Part shown: positions 24,301-37,300 of the stretch, one piece after another
Numbering within the stretch: the stretch's first letter is position 1
Layout of the letters: each line of letters begins with the position of its first letter
Program-made: the position numbers and the translations under genes
Notes under the pieces: model-generated
Told to the model about the DNA's origin: nothing
Database searches by the model: none
What the model saw: the letters and a program-made list of their open reading frames with translations, nothing else
Source of the DNA: Bufo bufo
Lineage: Eukaryota; Chordata; Amphibia; Anura; Bufonidae
Direction: 5' to 3'
Assembly: GCF_905171765.1 (NCBI RefSeq)
Contig: NC_053398.1
Coordinates: 48,576,323 to 48,640,322 of the forward strand
DNA length: 64,000 bases

Positions 24301-27300
24301 GGTCCCATAGCAGAGAATCTGGCTTCACGTCAGCAGAGAATCAGTCTCTTCATGCCATAGCAAAGAATCTGGCTTCATGTCAGCAGAGAATCAGTCTCTT
24401 CATGCCATAGCAGAGAATCTGGCTTCATGTCAGCGCAGAATCAGTCTTCATGTCATAGCAGAGAATCAGGCTTCACGTCACCCACCACTGGAACAGGCCA
24501 CTGTCACACATTTAGGCCCAGGCACCCAGGCAGAGGAGAGAGGTCCCGTAACAGAGAATCTGGCCTGATGTCAGCACAGAATCTGTCTTCATGTCATAGC
24601 AGAGAATCAGGCTTCACGTCACCCACCACTGGAACAGGCCACTGTCACACATTTAGGCACCGGCACCCAGGCAGAGGAGAGCGGTCCCGTAACAGAGAAT
24701 CTGGCCTTATGTCAGCGCAGAATCAGTCTTCATGTCATAGCAGAGAATCAGGCTTCACGTCACCCACCACTGGAACAGGCCACTGTCACACATTTAGGCC
24801 CAGGCACCCAGGCAGAGGAGAGAGGTCCCGTAACAGAGAATCTGGCCTTATGTCAGCGCAGAATCTGTCTTCATGTCATAGCAGAGAATTAGGCTTCCCG
24901 TCACCCACCACTGGAACAGGCCACTGTCACACATTTAGGCACCGGCACCCAGGCAGAGGAGAGCGGTCCCGTAACAGAGAATCTGGCCTTATGTCAGCGC
25001 AGAATCTGTATTCATGTCATAGCAGAGAATCAGGCTTCACGTCACCCACCACTGGAACAGGCCACTGTCAAACATTTAGGCCCAGGCACCCAGGCAGAGG
25101 AGAGAGGTCCCGTAACAGAGAATCTGGCCTTATGTCAGCGCAGAATCTGTCTTCATGTCATAGCAGAGAATCAGGCTTCACTTCACCCACCACTGGAACA
25201 GGCCACTGTCAAACATTTAGGCCCAGGCACCCAGGCAGAGGAGAGAGGTCCCGTAACAGAGAATCTGGCCTAATGTCAGCGCAGAATCTGTCTTCATGTC
25301 ATAGCAGAGAATCAGGCTTCACGTCACCCACCACTGGAACAGGCCACTGTCACACATTTAGGCACCGGCACCCAGGCAGAGGAGAGCGGTCCCGTAACAG
25401 AGAATCTGGCCTTATGTCAGCGCAGAATCAGTCTTCATGTCATAGCAGAGAATCAGGCTTCACGTCACCCACCACTGGAACAGGCCACTGTCACACATTT
25501 AGGCCCAGGCACCCAGGCAGAGGAGAGAGGTCCCGTAACAGAGAATCTGGCCTTATGTCAGCGCAGAATCTGTCTTCATGTCATAGCAGAGAATTAGGCT
25601 TCCCGTCACCCACCACTGGAACAGGCCACTGTCACACATTTAGGCACCGGCACCCAGGCAGAGGAGAGCGGTCCCGTAACAGAGAATCTGGCCTTATGTC
25701 AGCGCAGAATCTGTATTCATGTCATAGCAGAGAATCAGGCTTCACGTCACCCACCACTGGAACAGGCCACTGTCAAACATTTAGGCCCAGGCACCCAGGC
25801 AGAGGAGAGAGGTCCCGTAACAGAGAATCTGGCCTTATGTCAGCGCAGAATCTGTCTTCATGTCATAGCAGAGAATCAGGCTTCACTTCACCCACCACTG
25901 GAACAGGCCACTGTCAAACATTTAGGCCCAGGCACCCAGGCAGAGGAGAGAGGTCCCGTAACAGAGAATCTGGCCTAATGTCAGCGCAGAATCTGTCTTC
26001 ATGTCATAGCAGAGAATCAGGCTTCACGTCACCCACCACTGGAACAGGCCACTGTCACACATTTAGGCCCCGGCACCCAGACAGAGGAGAGCGGTCCCGT
26101 TACAGAGAATCTGGCCTTATGTCAGCGCAGAATCTGTCTTCATGTCATAGCAGAGAATTAGGCTTCCCGTCACCCACCACTGGAACAGGCCACTGTCACA
26201 CATTTAGGCACCGGCACCCAGGCAGAGGAGAGCGGTCCCGTAACAGAGAATCTGGCCTTATGTCAGCGCAGAATCTGTATTCATGTCATAGCAGAGAATC
26301 AGGCTTCACGTCACCCACCACTGGAACAGGCCACTGTCAAACATTTAGGCCCAGGCACCCAGGCAGAGGAGAAAGGTCCCGTAACAGAGAATCTGGCCTT
26401 ATGTCAGCGCAGAATCTGTCTTCATGTCATAGCAGAGAATCAGGCTTCACTTCACCCACCACTGGAACAGGCCACTGTCAAACATTTAGGCCCAGGCACC
26501 CAGGCAGAGGAGAGAGGTCCCGTAACAGAGAATCTGGCCTAATGTCAGCGCAGAATCTGTCTTCATGTCATAGCAGAGAATCAGGCTTCACGTCACCCAC
26601 CACTGGAACAGGCCACTGTCACACATTTAGGCCCCGGCACCCAGACAGAGGAGAGCGGTCCCGTTACAGAGAATCTGGCCTTATGTCAGCGCAGAATCTG
26701 TATTCATGTCATAGCAGAGAATTAGGCTTCACGTCACCCACCACTGGAACAGGCCACTGTCAAACATTTAGGCCCAGGCACCCAGGCAGAGGAGAGAGGT
26801 CCCGTAACAGAGAATCTGGCCTTATGTCAGCGCAGAATCTGTCTTCATGTCATAGCAGAGAATCAGGCTTCACGTCACCCACCACTGGAACAGGCCACTG
26901 TCAAACATTTAGGCCCAGGCACCCAGGCAGAGGAGAGAGGTCCCGTAACAGAGAATCTGGCCTTATGTCAGCGCAGAATCTGTCTTCATGTCATAGCAGA
27001 GAATCAGGCTTTAGGTCACCCACCACTGGAACAGGCCACTGTCAAACATTTAGGCCCAGGCACCCAGGCAGAGGAGAGAGGTCCCGTAACAGAGAATCTG
27101 GCCTTATGTCAGCGCAGAATCTGTCTTCATGTCATAGCAGAGAATCAGGCTTCACGTCACCCACCACTGGAACAGGCCACTGTCAAACATTTAGGCCCAG
27201 GCACCCAGGCAGAGGAGAGAGGTCCCGTAACAGAGAATCTGGCCTTATGTCAGCGCAGATTCTATCTTCATGTCATAGCAGAGAATCAGGCTTCACTTCA

Positions 27301-28215
27301 CCCACCACTGGAACAGGCCACTGTCACACATTTAGGCCCAGGCACCCAGGCAGAGGAGAGAGGTCCCGTAACAGAGAATCTGGCCTTATGTCAGCGCAGA
27401 ATCTGTCTTCATGTCATAGCAGAGAATCAGGCTTCACGTCACCCACCACTGGAACAGGCCACTGTCACACATTTAGGCCCCGGCACCCAGACAGAGGAGA
27501 GCGGTCCCGTAACAGAGAATCTGGCCTTATGTCAGCGCAGAATCTGTATTTATGTCATAGCAGAGAATCAGGCTTCACGTCACCCACCACTGGAACAGGC
27601 CACTGTCAAACATTTAGGCCCAGGCACCCAGGCAGAGGAGAGAGGTCCCGTAACAGAGAATCTGGCCTTATGTCAGCGCAGAATCTGTCTTCATGTCATA
27701 GCAGAGAATCAGGCTTCACGTCACCCACCACTGGAACAGGCCACTGTCAAACATTTAGGCCCAGGCACCCAGGCAGAGGAGAGAGGTCCCGTAACAGAGA
27801 ATCTGGCCTTATGTCAGTGCAGATTCTGTCTTCATGTCATAGCAGAGAATCAGGCTTCACGTCACCCACCACTGGAACAGGCCACTGTCACACATTTAGG
27901 CCCAGGCACCCAGGCAGAGGAGAGAGGTCCCGTAACAGAGAATCTGGCCTTATGTCAGCGCAGAATCTGTCTTCATGTCATAGCAGAGAATCAGGCTTCA
28001 CGTCACCCACCACTGGAACAGGCCACTGTCACACATTTAGGCCCAGGCACCCAGGCAGAGGAGAGAGGTCCCGTAACAGAGAATCTGGCCTTATGTCAGC
28101 GCAGAATCTGTCTTCATGTCATAGCAGAGAATCAGGCTTCATGTCACCCACAACTGGAACAGGCCACTGTCACACATTTAGGCCCCGGCACCCAGACAGA
28201 GGAGAGGTTCATTCA
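24301..28215. repeat. 141-bp minisatellite, 27 units (plus 50-bp units), copy 2
   Basis: Starts with two to three 50-bp units (GGCTTCATGTCAGCAGAGAA at 24321, 24371 and 24421), then 27 units of 141 bp. Unit variants recur in blocks: GAATTAGGCTTCCCGTC at 24886, 25591 and 26155, which are exactly five and four units apart. The period is 3 x 47 and no unit has a stop in one plus-strand frame, so a 1,270-codon open frame results. The variants between units are mostly amino-acid-changing (Q/L, S/Y, H/Q, T/P), which argues against a conserved protein. The array lies downstream of the transposase stop, in its 3' region. Confidence 0.95.
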
Positions 28216-28323
28216 ACTTTGGGTTGCCCCGCAATATAATGGTAAAATGAAATTAAAAATAGTATTGAATGAAGAAGTGCCCTGGAGTAGAATAATATAT
28301 TGTTAAGGGGAGGTAGTTAATAT

Positions 28324-31300
28324 CTAATCTGCACAAGGGATGGACAGGTCCTGTGGGATCCATGCCTGGTTCATTTTTATGAACGTCAGCTTGTCCACAT
28401 TGGCTGTAGACAGGCGGCTGCGTTTGTCTGTAATGACGCCCCCTGCCGTGCTGAATACACGTTCTACCAACGTGCACTTGTACTCGCGCATCTTCCTATC
28501 ACGCTCCAGTGTGGGAAGTAAGGTGGGCACATTGTCTTTGTACCGGGGATCCAGCAGGGTGGCAACCCAGTAGTCCGCACACGTTAAAATGTGGGCAACT
28601 CTGCTGTCGTTGCGCAGGCACTGCAGCATGTAGTCGCTCATGTGTGCCAGGCTGCCCAGAGGTAAGGACAAGCTGTCCTCTGTGGGAGGCGTATCGTCAT
28701 CGTCCTGTGTTTCCCCCCAGCCACGCACCAGTGATGGGCCCGAGCTGCTTTGGGTGCCACCCCGCTGTGAACATGCTTCATCCTCATCCTCCTCCACCTC
28801 CTCCTCATCCTCGTCCTCCTCGTCCTCCAGTAGTGGGCCCTGTCTGGCCACATTTGTACCTGGCCTCTGGTGTTGCAAAAAACCTCCCTCTGAGTCATTT
28901 CGAAGAGACTGGCCTGAAAGTGCTAAAAATGACCCCTCTTCCTCCTCTTCCTCCTGGGCCACCTCCTCTTTCATCATCGCCCTAAGTGTTTTCTCAAGGA
29001 GACATAGAAGTGGTATTGTACCGCCACTGGCCATGTTGGTGGAGTACTCGAAGCAGCGCAACAGGGCACACAGGTCTCGCATGGAGGCCCAGTCATTGGT
29101 GGTGAAGTGGTGCTATTCCGCAGTGCGACTGACCCGTGCGTGCTGCAGCTGAAACTCCACTATGGCCTGCTGCTGCTCGCACAGTCTGTCCAGCATGTGC
29201 AAGGTGGAGTTCCACCTGGTGGGTACGTCGCATATGAGGCGGTGAGCGGGAAGGCCGAAGTTACGCTGTAGCGCAGACAGGCGAGCGGCGGCAGGGTGTG
29301 AACGCCGGAAGCGCGATCAGACGGCCCGCACTTTATGCAGCAGCTCTGACATGTCGGGGTAGTTGCGAATGAACTTCTGCACCACCAAATTCAGCACATG
29401 CGCCAGGCAAGGGATGTGCGTCAAACCGGCTAGTCCCAGAGCTGCAACGAGATTTCGCCCATTATCGCACACCACCAGGCCGGGCTTGAGGCTCACCGGC
29501 AGCAACCACTCGTCGGTCTGTTGTTCTATACCCCGCCACAACTCCTGTGCGGTGTGGGGCCTGTCCCCCAAACATATGAGTTTCAGAATGGCCTGCTGAC
29601 GTTTACCCCGTGCTGTGCTGAAGTTGGTGGTGAAGGTGTGTGGCTGACTGGATGAGCAGGTGGAAGAAGAGGAGGAGGAAGCTGAGTAGGAGGAGGAGGA
29701 GACAGGAGGCAAAGAATGTTGCCCTGCGATCCTTGGCGGCGGAAGGACGTGCACCAAACAGCTCTCCGCCTGGGGCCCAGCCGCCAATACATTTACCCAG
29801 TGTGCAGTTAGGGAGATATATAGCGTCCCTGGCCGTGCTTACTGGTCCACGTATCTGTGATTAGGTGGACCTTGCCACAGATGGCGTTGCGCAGTGCACA
29901 CTTGATTTTATCGGACACTTGTTTGTGCAGGGAAGGCACGGCTCTCTTGGAGAAGTAGTGGCGGCTGGGAACAACATACTGTGGGACAGCAAGTGACATG
30001 AGCTGTTTGAAGCTGTGTGTGTCCACCAGCCTAAATGACAGCATTTCATAGGCCAGTAGTTTAGAAATGCTGGCATTCAGGGCCAGGGATCGAGGGTGGC
30101 TATGTGGGAATTTACGCTTTCTCTCAAATGTTTGTGAGATGGAGAGCTGAACGCTGCCGTGTGACATGGTTGAGATGCTTGGTAACGCAGGTGGTGGTGT
30201 TGGTGGTACATCCCATGTTTGCTGGGCAGCAGGTGCCAAAGTTCCTCCAGAGGCAGAGGAAGAGGCCGAGGCGGCGGCAGCAGCAGCAGAAGAGGCCGAG
30301 GCGGCAGCAGCAGAAGAGGCAGCAGGGGGAGCCTGAGTGACTTCCTTGTTTTTAAGGTGTTTACTCCACTGCAGTTCATGCTTTGCATGCAGGTGCCTGG
30401 TCATGCAGGTTGTGCTAAGGTTCAGAACGTTAATGCCTCGCTTCAGGCTCTGATGGCACAGCGTGCAAACCACTCGGGTCTTGTCGTCAGCACATTGTTT
30501 GAAGAAGTGCCATGCCAGGGAACTCCTTGAAGCTGCCTTTGGGGTGCTCGGTCCCAGATGGCGGCGGTCAGTAGCAGGCGGAGTCTCTTGGCGGCGGGTG
30601 TTCTGATTTTGCCCACTGCTCCATCTTTTGCTACGCTGTTGGCTCGGTCTCACCACTGCCTCTTCCTCCGAACTCTGAAAGTCAGTGGCACGACCTTCAT
30701 TCTATGTGGGGTCTAGGACCTCATCGTCCCCTGCATCGTCTTCCACCCAGTCTTGATCCCTGACCTCCTGTTCAGTTTGCACACTGCAGAAAGACGCAGC
30801 AGTTGGCACCTGTGTTTCGTCATCATCAGAGACGTCCTGAGGTGGTATTCCCATGTCCTCATCATCAGGAAAAATAAGTGGTTGTGCGCTAGTGCATTCT
30901 ATCTCTTCCACCCCTGGGGAAGGGCTAGGTGGATGCCCTAGGGAAACCCTGGCAGCAGAGTCTTCAAACAGCATAAGAGACTGCTGCATAACTTGAGGCT
31001 CAGACAGTTTCCCTGATATGCATGGGGGTGATGTGACAGACCGATGGGCTTGGTTTGCATGCGCCATCTGTGCGCTTTCTGCAGTAGACTGGGTGGGAGA
31101 TAATGTGAACGTGCTGGATCCACTGTCGGCCACCCAATTGACTAATGCCTGTACCTGCTCAGGCCTTACCATCCTTAGAACGGCATTGGGCCCCACCAAA
31201 TATTGCTGTAAATTCTGCTGGCTACTGGGATCTGAGGTAGTTGGTTCACTAGGACGTGAGGCTGTGGCAGAACGGCCACGTCCTCTCCCAGCACCAGAGG

Positions 31301-31367
31301 GTCCACTAACACCACCACGACCATGTCCACGTGCGCGTCCGCGTCCCTTATTAGATGTTTTCCTCAT
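28324..31367 (-). pseudogene. hAT transposase, BED-finger type, degenerate (copy 2)
   Basis: Same gene as at 664-4080, offset by 27,293 bp through the core; positions about 2030-2295 match without a difference. From the ATG at 31367: Gly/Arg-rich N-terminus (codons 5-40), BED finger (about codons 280-330, CTLC and RHLHAKH), DTWTSKHGQGRY (about 505), VVCDNGRNL (about 634), CLAHVLNLVVQKF (about 657), an acidic run (about 860), YWVATLLDPRYKDN (about 940) and SERVFSTAGG-type dimerisation block with RSRLSTANVDKLTFIKMNQAW at the end. Lesions: TAG at 30702 (Trp in copy 1), a TA insertion near 29818, TGA at 29317 (Cys in copy 1), TAG at 29113 shared with copy 1, and an in-frame loss of about 370 bp at about 28463 that removes the segment before the dimerisation block. 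The dimerisation tail itself is better kept than in copy 1. Confidence 0.94.
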
Positions 31368-34300
31368 TATTCCCGTTCACCACAATTTTGAGAATGGCAA
31401 ATTTGGGAATAGTTTTTCAACCCAGAAAAAAAAATGTGCTTTTACGGTCACTACAAATAACTTGACCAGCTAAAACAGTACAGATTTGGTTGAATAGAGA
31501 TGTCAGGCCTGTTTTTTTTTGCGCTTTGTGACAGGTATAGGTTTAATCACAGAATCAGACTTCTATCAGCACGGTAGCGTGTGTCTTAGGTTTTTCTGAA
31601 TGACACTATTCAGCACCTTCAATGTAAGATATCCTTTTCGGGATAGATTTCAAGTAGGCCTCAAATACCAGAAACTAGTTATTTTGAGAATGGCAAATTT
31701 GGGAATAGTTTTTCAACCCAGAACAAAAAGTGTGCTTTTACGGTCACTACAAATAACTTGACCAGTTAAATCAGTACAGATTTGGTTGAATAGAGTTGTG
31801 AGGCCTGTTTTTTTTTGCGCTGTGTGACAGGTATAGGTTTAATCACAGAATCAGACTTCTATCAGCATGGTAGCGTGTGTCTTAGGTTTTTCTGAATGAC
31901 ACTATTCAGCACCTTCAATGTAAGATATCCTTTTTGGGATAGATTTCAAGTAGGCCTCAAATACCAGAAACTAGTTATTTTGAGAATGGCAAATTTGGGA
32001 ATAGTTTTTCAACCCAGAACAAAAAGTGTGCTTTTACGGTCACTACAAATAACTTGACCAGCTAAAACAGTACAGATTTGGTTGAATAGAGATGTGAGGC
32101 CTGTTTTTTTTTGCGCTGTGTGACAGGTATAGGTTTAATCACAGAATCAGACTTCTATCAGCACGGTAGCGTGTGTCTTAGGTTTTTATGAATGACACTA
32201 TTCAGTACCTTCAATGTAAGATATTCTTTTTGGGATAGATTTCAAGTAGGCCTCAAATACCAGAAACTAGTTATTTTGAGAATGGCAAATTTGGGAATGG
32301 TTTTTCAACCCAGAAAAAAAAGTGTGCTTTTACGGTCACTACAAATAACTTGACCAGCTAAAACAGTGCAGATTTGGTTGAATAGAGATGTGAGACCTGT
32401 TTTTTTTGCGCTGTGTGACAGGTATAGGTTTAATCACAGAATCAGACTTCTATCAGCACGCTAGCATGTGTCTTAGGTTTTTCTGAATGACACTATCAGT
32501 ACCTTCAATGTAAGATATTCTTTTTGGGATAGATTTCAAGTAGGCCTCAAATACCAGAAACTAGTTATTTTGAGAATGGCAAATTTGGAAATGATTTTTC
32601 AACCCAGAACAAAAAGTGTGCTTTTACGGTCACTACAAATAACTTCACCAGCTAAAACAGTGCAGATTTGGTTGAATAGAGATGTGAGACCTGTTTTTTT
32701 TTGCGCTGTGTGACAGGTATAGGTTTAATCACAGAATCAGACTTCTATCAGCACGCTAGCGTGTGTCTTAGGTTTTTCTGAATGACACTATCAGTACCTT
32801 TAATGTAAGATATTCTTTTTGGGATAGATTTCAAGTAGGCCTCAAATACCAGAAACTAGTTATTTTGAGAATGGCAAATTTGGGAATGATTTTTCAACCC
32901 AGAAAAAAAAGTGTGCTTTTACGGTCACTACAAATAACTTGACCAGCTAAAACAGTGCAGATTTGGTTGAATAGAGATGTGAGACCTGTTTTTTTTTTTG
33001 CGCTGTGTGACAGGTATAGGTTTAATCACAGAATCAGACTTCTATCAGCACGCTAGCGTGTGTCTTAGGTTTTTCTGAATGACACTATCAGTACCTTCAA
33101 TGTAAGATATTCTTTTTGGGATAGATTTCAAGTAGGCCTCAAATACCAGAAACTAGTTATTTTGAGAATGGCAAATATGGGAATGGTTTTTCAACCCAGA
33201 AAAAAAAGTGTGCTTTTACGGTCACTACAAATAACTTGACCAGCTAAAACAGTGCAGATTTGGTTGAATAGAGATGTGAGACCTGTTTTTTTTTGCGCTG
33301 TGTGACAGGTATAGGTTTAATCACAGAATCAGACTTCTATCAGCACGCTAGCGTGTGTCTTAGGTTTTTCTGAATGACACTATCAGTCCCTTCATTGTAA
33401 GATATTCTTTTTGGGATAGATTTCAAGTAGGCCTCAAATACCAGAAACTAGTTATTTTGAGAATGGCAAATTTGGGAATGGTTTTTCAACCCAGAACAAA
33501 AAGTGTGCTTTTACGGTCACTACAAATAACTTGACCAGCTAAAACAGTGCAGATTTGGTTGAATAGAGATGTGAGACCTGTTTTTTTTTGCGCTGTGTGA
33601 CAGGTATAGGTTTAATCACAGAATCAGACTTCTATCAGCACGCTAGCGTGTGTCTTAGGTTTTTCTGAATGACACTATCAGTACCTTCAATGTAAGATAT
33701 TCTTTTTGGGATAGATTTCAAGTAGGCCTCAAATACCAGAAACTAGTTATTTTGAGAATGGCAAATTTGGGAATGGTTTTTCAACCCAGAAAAAAAAGTG
33801 TGCTTTTACGGTCACTACAAATAACTTGACCAGCTAAAACAGTGCAGATTTGGTTGAATAGAGATGTGAGACCTGTTTTTTTTTTGCGCTGTGTGACAGG
33901 TATAGGTTTAATCACAGAATCAGACTTCTATCAGCACGCTAGCGTGTGTCTTAGGTTTTTCTGAATGACACTATCAGTACCTTCAATGTAAGATATTCTT
34001 TTTGGGATAGATTTCAAGTAGGCCTCAAATACCAGAAACTAGTTATTTTGAGAATGGCAAATTTGGGAATGGTTTTTCAACCCAGAAAAAAAAGTGTGCT
34101 TTTACGGTCACTACAAATAACTTGACCAGCTAAAACAGTGCAGATTTGGTTGAATAGAGATGTGAGACCTGTTTTTTTTTGCACTGTGTGACAGGTATAG
34201 GTTTAATCACAGAATCAGACTTCTATCAGCACGCTAGCGTGTGTCTTAGGTTTTTCTGAATGACACTATCAGTACCTTCAATGTAAGATATTCTTTTTGG

Positions 34301-37300
34301 GATAGATTTCAAGTAGGCCTCAAATACCAGAAACTAGTTATTTTGAGAATGGCAAATTTGGGAATGGTTTTTCAACCCAGAACAAAAAGTGTGCTTTTAC
34401 GGTCACTACAAATAACTTGACCAGCTAAAACAGTGCAGATTTGGTTGAATAGAGATGTGAGACCTGTTTTTTTTTGCGCTATGTGACAGGTATAGGTTTA
34501 ATCACAGAATCAGACTTCTATCAGCACGCTAGCGTGTGTCTTAGGTTTTTCTGAATGACACTATCAGTACCTTCAATGTAAGATATTCTTTTTGGGATAG
34601 ATTTCAAGTAGGCCTCAAATACCAGAAACTAGTTATTTTGAGAATGGCAAATTTGGGAATGGTTTTTCAACCCAGAAAAAAAAGTGTGCTTTTACGGTCA
34701 CTACAAAAAACTTGACCAGCTAAAACAGTGCAGATTTGGTTGAATAGAGATGTGAGACCTGTTTTTTTTTGCGCTGTTTGACAGGTATAGGTTTAATCAC
34801 AGAATCAGACTTCTATCAGCACGGTAGCGTGTGTCTTAGGTTTTTCTGAATGACACTATCAGTACCTTCAATGTAAGATATTCTTTTTGGGATAGATTTC
34901 AAGTAGGCCTCAAATACCAGAAACTAGTTATTTTGAGAATGGCAAATTTGGGAATGGTTTTTCAACCCAGAAAAAAAAGTGTGCTTTTACGGTCACTACA
35001 AATAACTTGACCAGCTAAAACAGTGCAGATTTGGTTGAATAGAGATGTGAGACCTGTTTTTTTTTGCGCTGTGTGACAGGTATAGGTTTAATCACAGAAT
35101 CAGACTTCTATCAGCACGCTAGCGTGTGTCTTAGGTTTTTCTGAATGACACTATCAGTACCTTCAATGTAAGATATTCTTTTTGGGATAGATTTCAAGTA
35201 GGCCTCAAATACCAGAAACTAGTTATTTTGAGAATGGCAAATATGGGAATGGTTTTTCAACCCAGAAAAAAAAGTGTGCTTTTACGGTCACTACAAATAA
35301 CTTGACCAGCTAAAACAGTGCAGATTTGGTTGAATAGAGATGTGAGACCTGTTTTTTTTTGCGCTGTGTGACAGGTATAGGTTTAATCACAGAATCAGAC
35401 TTCTATCAGCACGCTAGCGTGTGTCTTAGGTTTTTCTGAATGACACTATCAGTCCCTTCATTGTAAGATATTCTTTTTGGGATAGATTTCAAGTAGGCCT
35501 CAAATACCAGAAACTAGTTATTTTGAGAATGGCAAATTTGGGAATGGTTTTTCAACCCAGAACAAAAAGTGTGCTTTTACGGTCACTACAAATAACTTGA
35601 CCAGCTAAAACAGTGCAGATTTGGTTGAATAGAGATGTGAGACCTGTTTTTTTTTGCGCTGTGTGACAGGTATAGGTTTAATCACAGAATCAGACTTCTA
35701 TCAGCACGCTAGCGTGTGTCTTAGGTTTTTCTGAATGACACTATCAGTACCTTCAATGTAAGATATTCTTTTTGGGATAGATTTCAAGTAGGCCTCAAAT
35801 ACCAGAAACTAGTTATTTTGAGAATGGCAAATTTGGGAATGGTTTTTCAACCCAGAAAAAAAAGTGTGCTTTTACGGTCACTACAAATAACTTGACCAGC
35901 TAAAACAGTGCAGATTTGGTTGAATAGAGATGTGAGACCTGTTTTTTTTTTGCGCTGTGTGACAGGTATAGGTTTAATCACAGAATCAGACTTCTATCAG
36001 CACGCTAGCGTGTGTCTTAGGTTTTTCTGAATGACACTATCAGTACCTTCAATGTAAGATATTCTTTTTGGGATAGATTTCAAGTAGGCCTCAAATACCA
36101 GAAACTAGTTATTTTGAGAATGGCAAATTTGGGAATGGTTTTTCAACCCAGAAAAAAAAGTGTGCTTTTACGGTCACTACAAATAACTTGACCAGCTAAA
36201 ACAGTGCAGATTTGGTTGAATAGAGATGTGAGACCTGTTTTTTTTTTGCACTGTGTGACAGGTATAGGTTTAATCACAGAATCAGACTTCTATCAGCACG
36301 CTAGCGTGTGTCTTAGGTTTTTCTGAATGACACTATCAGTACCTTCAATGTAAGATATTCTTTTTGGGATAGATTTCAAGTAGGCCTCAAATACCAGAAA
36401 CTAGTTATTTTGAGAATGGCAAATTTGGGAATGGTTTTTCAACCCAGAACAAAAAGTGTGCTTTTACGGTCACTACAAATAACTTGACCAGCTAAAACAG
36501 TGCAGATTTGGTTGAATAGAGATGTGAGACCTGTTTTTTTTTGCGCTATGTGACAGGTATAGGTTTAATCACAGAATCAGACTTCTATCAGCACGCTAGC
36601 GTGTGTCTTAGGTTTTTCTGAATGACACTATCAGTACCTTCAATGTAAGATATTCTTTTTGGGATAGATTTCAAGTAGGCCTCAAATACCAGAAACTAGT
36701 TATTTTGAGAATGGCAAATTTGGGAATGGTTTTTCAACCCAGAAAAAAAAGTGTGCTTTTACGGTCACTACAAAAAACTTGACCAGCTAAAACAGTGCAG
36801 ATTTGGTTGAATAGAGATGTGAGACCTGTTTTTTTTTGCGCTGTTTGACAGGTATAGGTTTAATCACAGAATCAGACTTCTATCAGCACGGTAGCGTGTG
36901 TCTTAGGTTTTTCTGAATGACACTATCAGTACCTTCAATGTAAGATATTCTTTTTGGGATAGATTTCAAGTAGGCCTCAAATACCAGAAACTAGTTATTT
37001 TGAGAATGGCAAATTTGGGAATGGTTTTTCAACCCAGAAAAAAAAGTGTGCTTTTACGGTCACTACAAATAACTTGACCAGCTAAAACAGTGCAGATTTG
37101 GTTGAATAGAGATGTGAGACCTGTTTTTTTTTGCGCTGTGTGACAGGTATAGGTTTAATCACAGAATCAGACTTCTATCAGCACGGTAGCGTGTGTCTTA
37201 GGTTTTTATGAATGACACTATTCAGTACCTTCAATGTAAGATATCCTTTTTGGGATAGATTTCAAGTAGGCCTCAAATACCATAAACTAGTTATTTTGAG

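Noticed and set aside
24427..28239. Very long open frame as a real repeat protein
   Set aside because: It is produced by a 141-bp period without stops. Unit differences mostly change amino acids, copy 1 has a stop, and no start context, domain or splice evidence supports it. Kept only as a finding to test.
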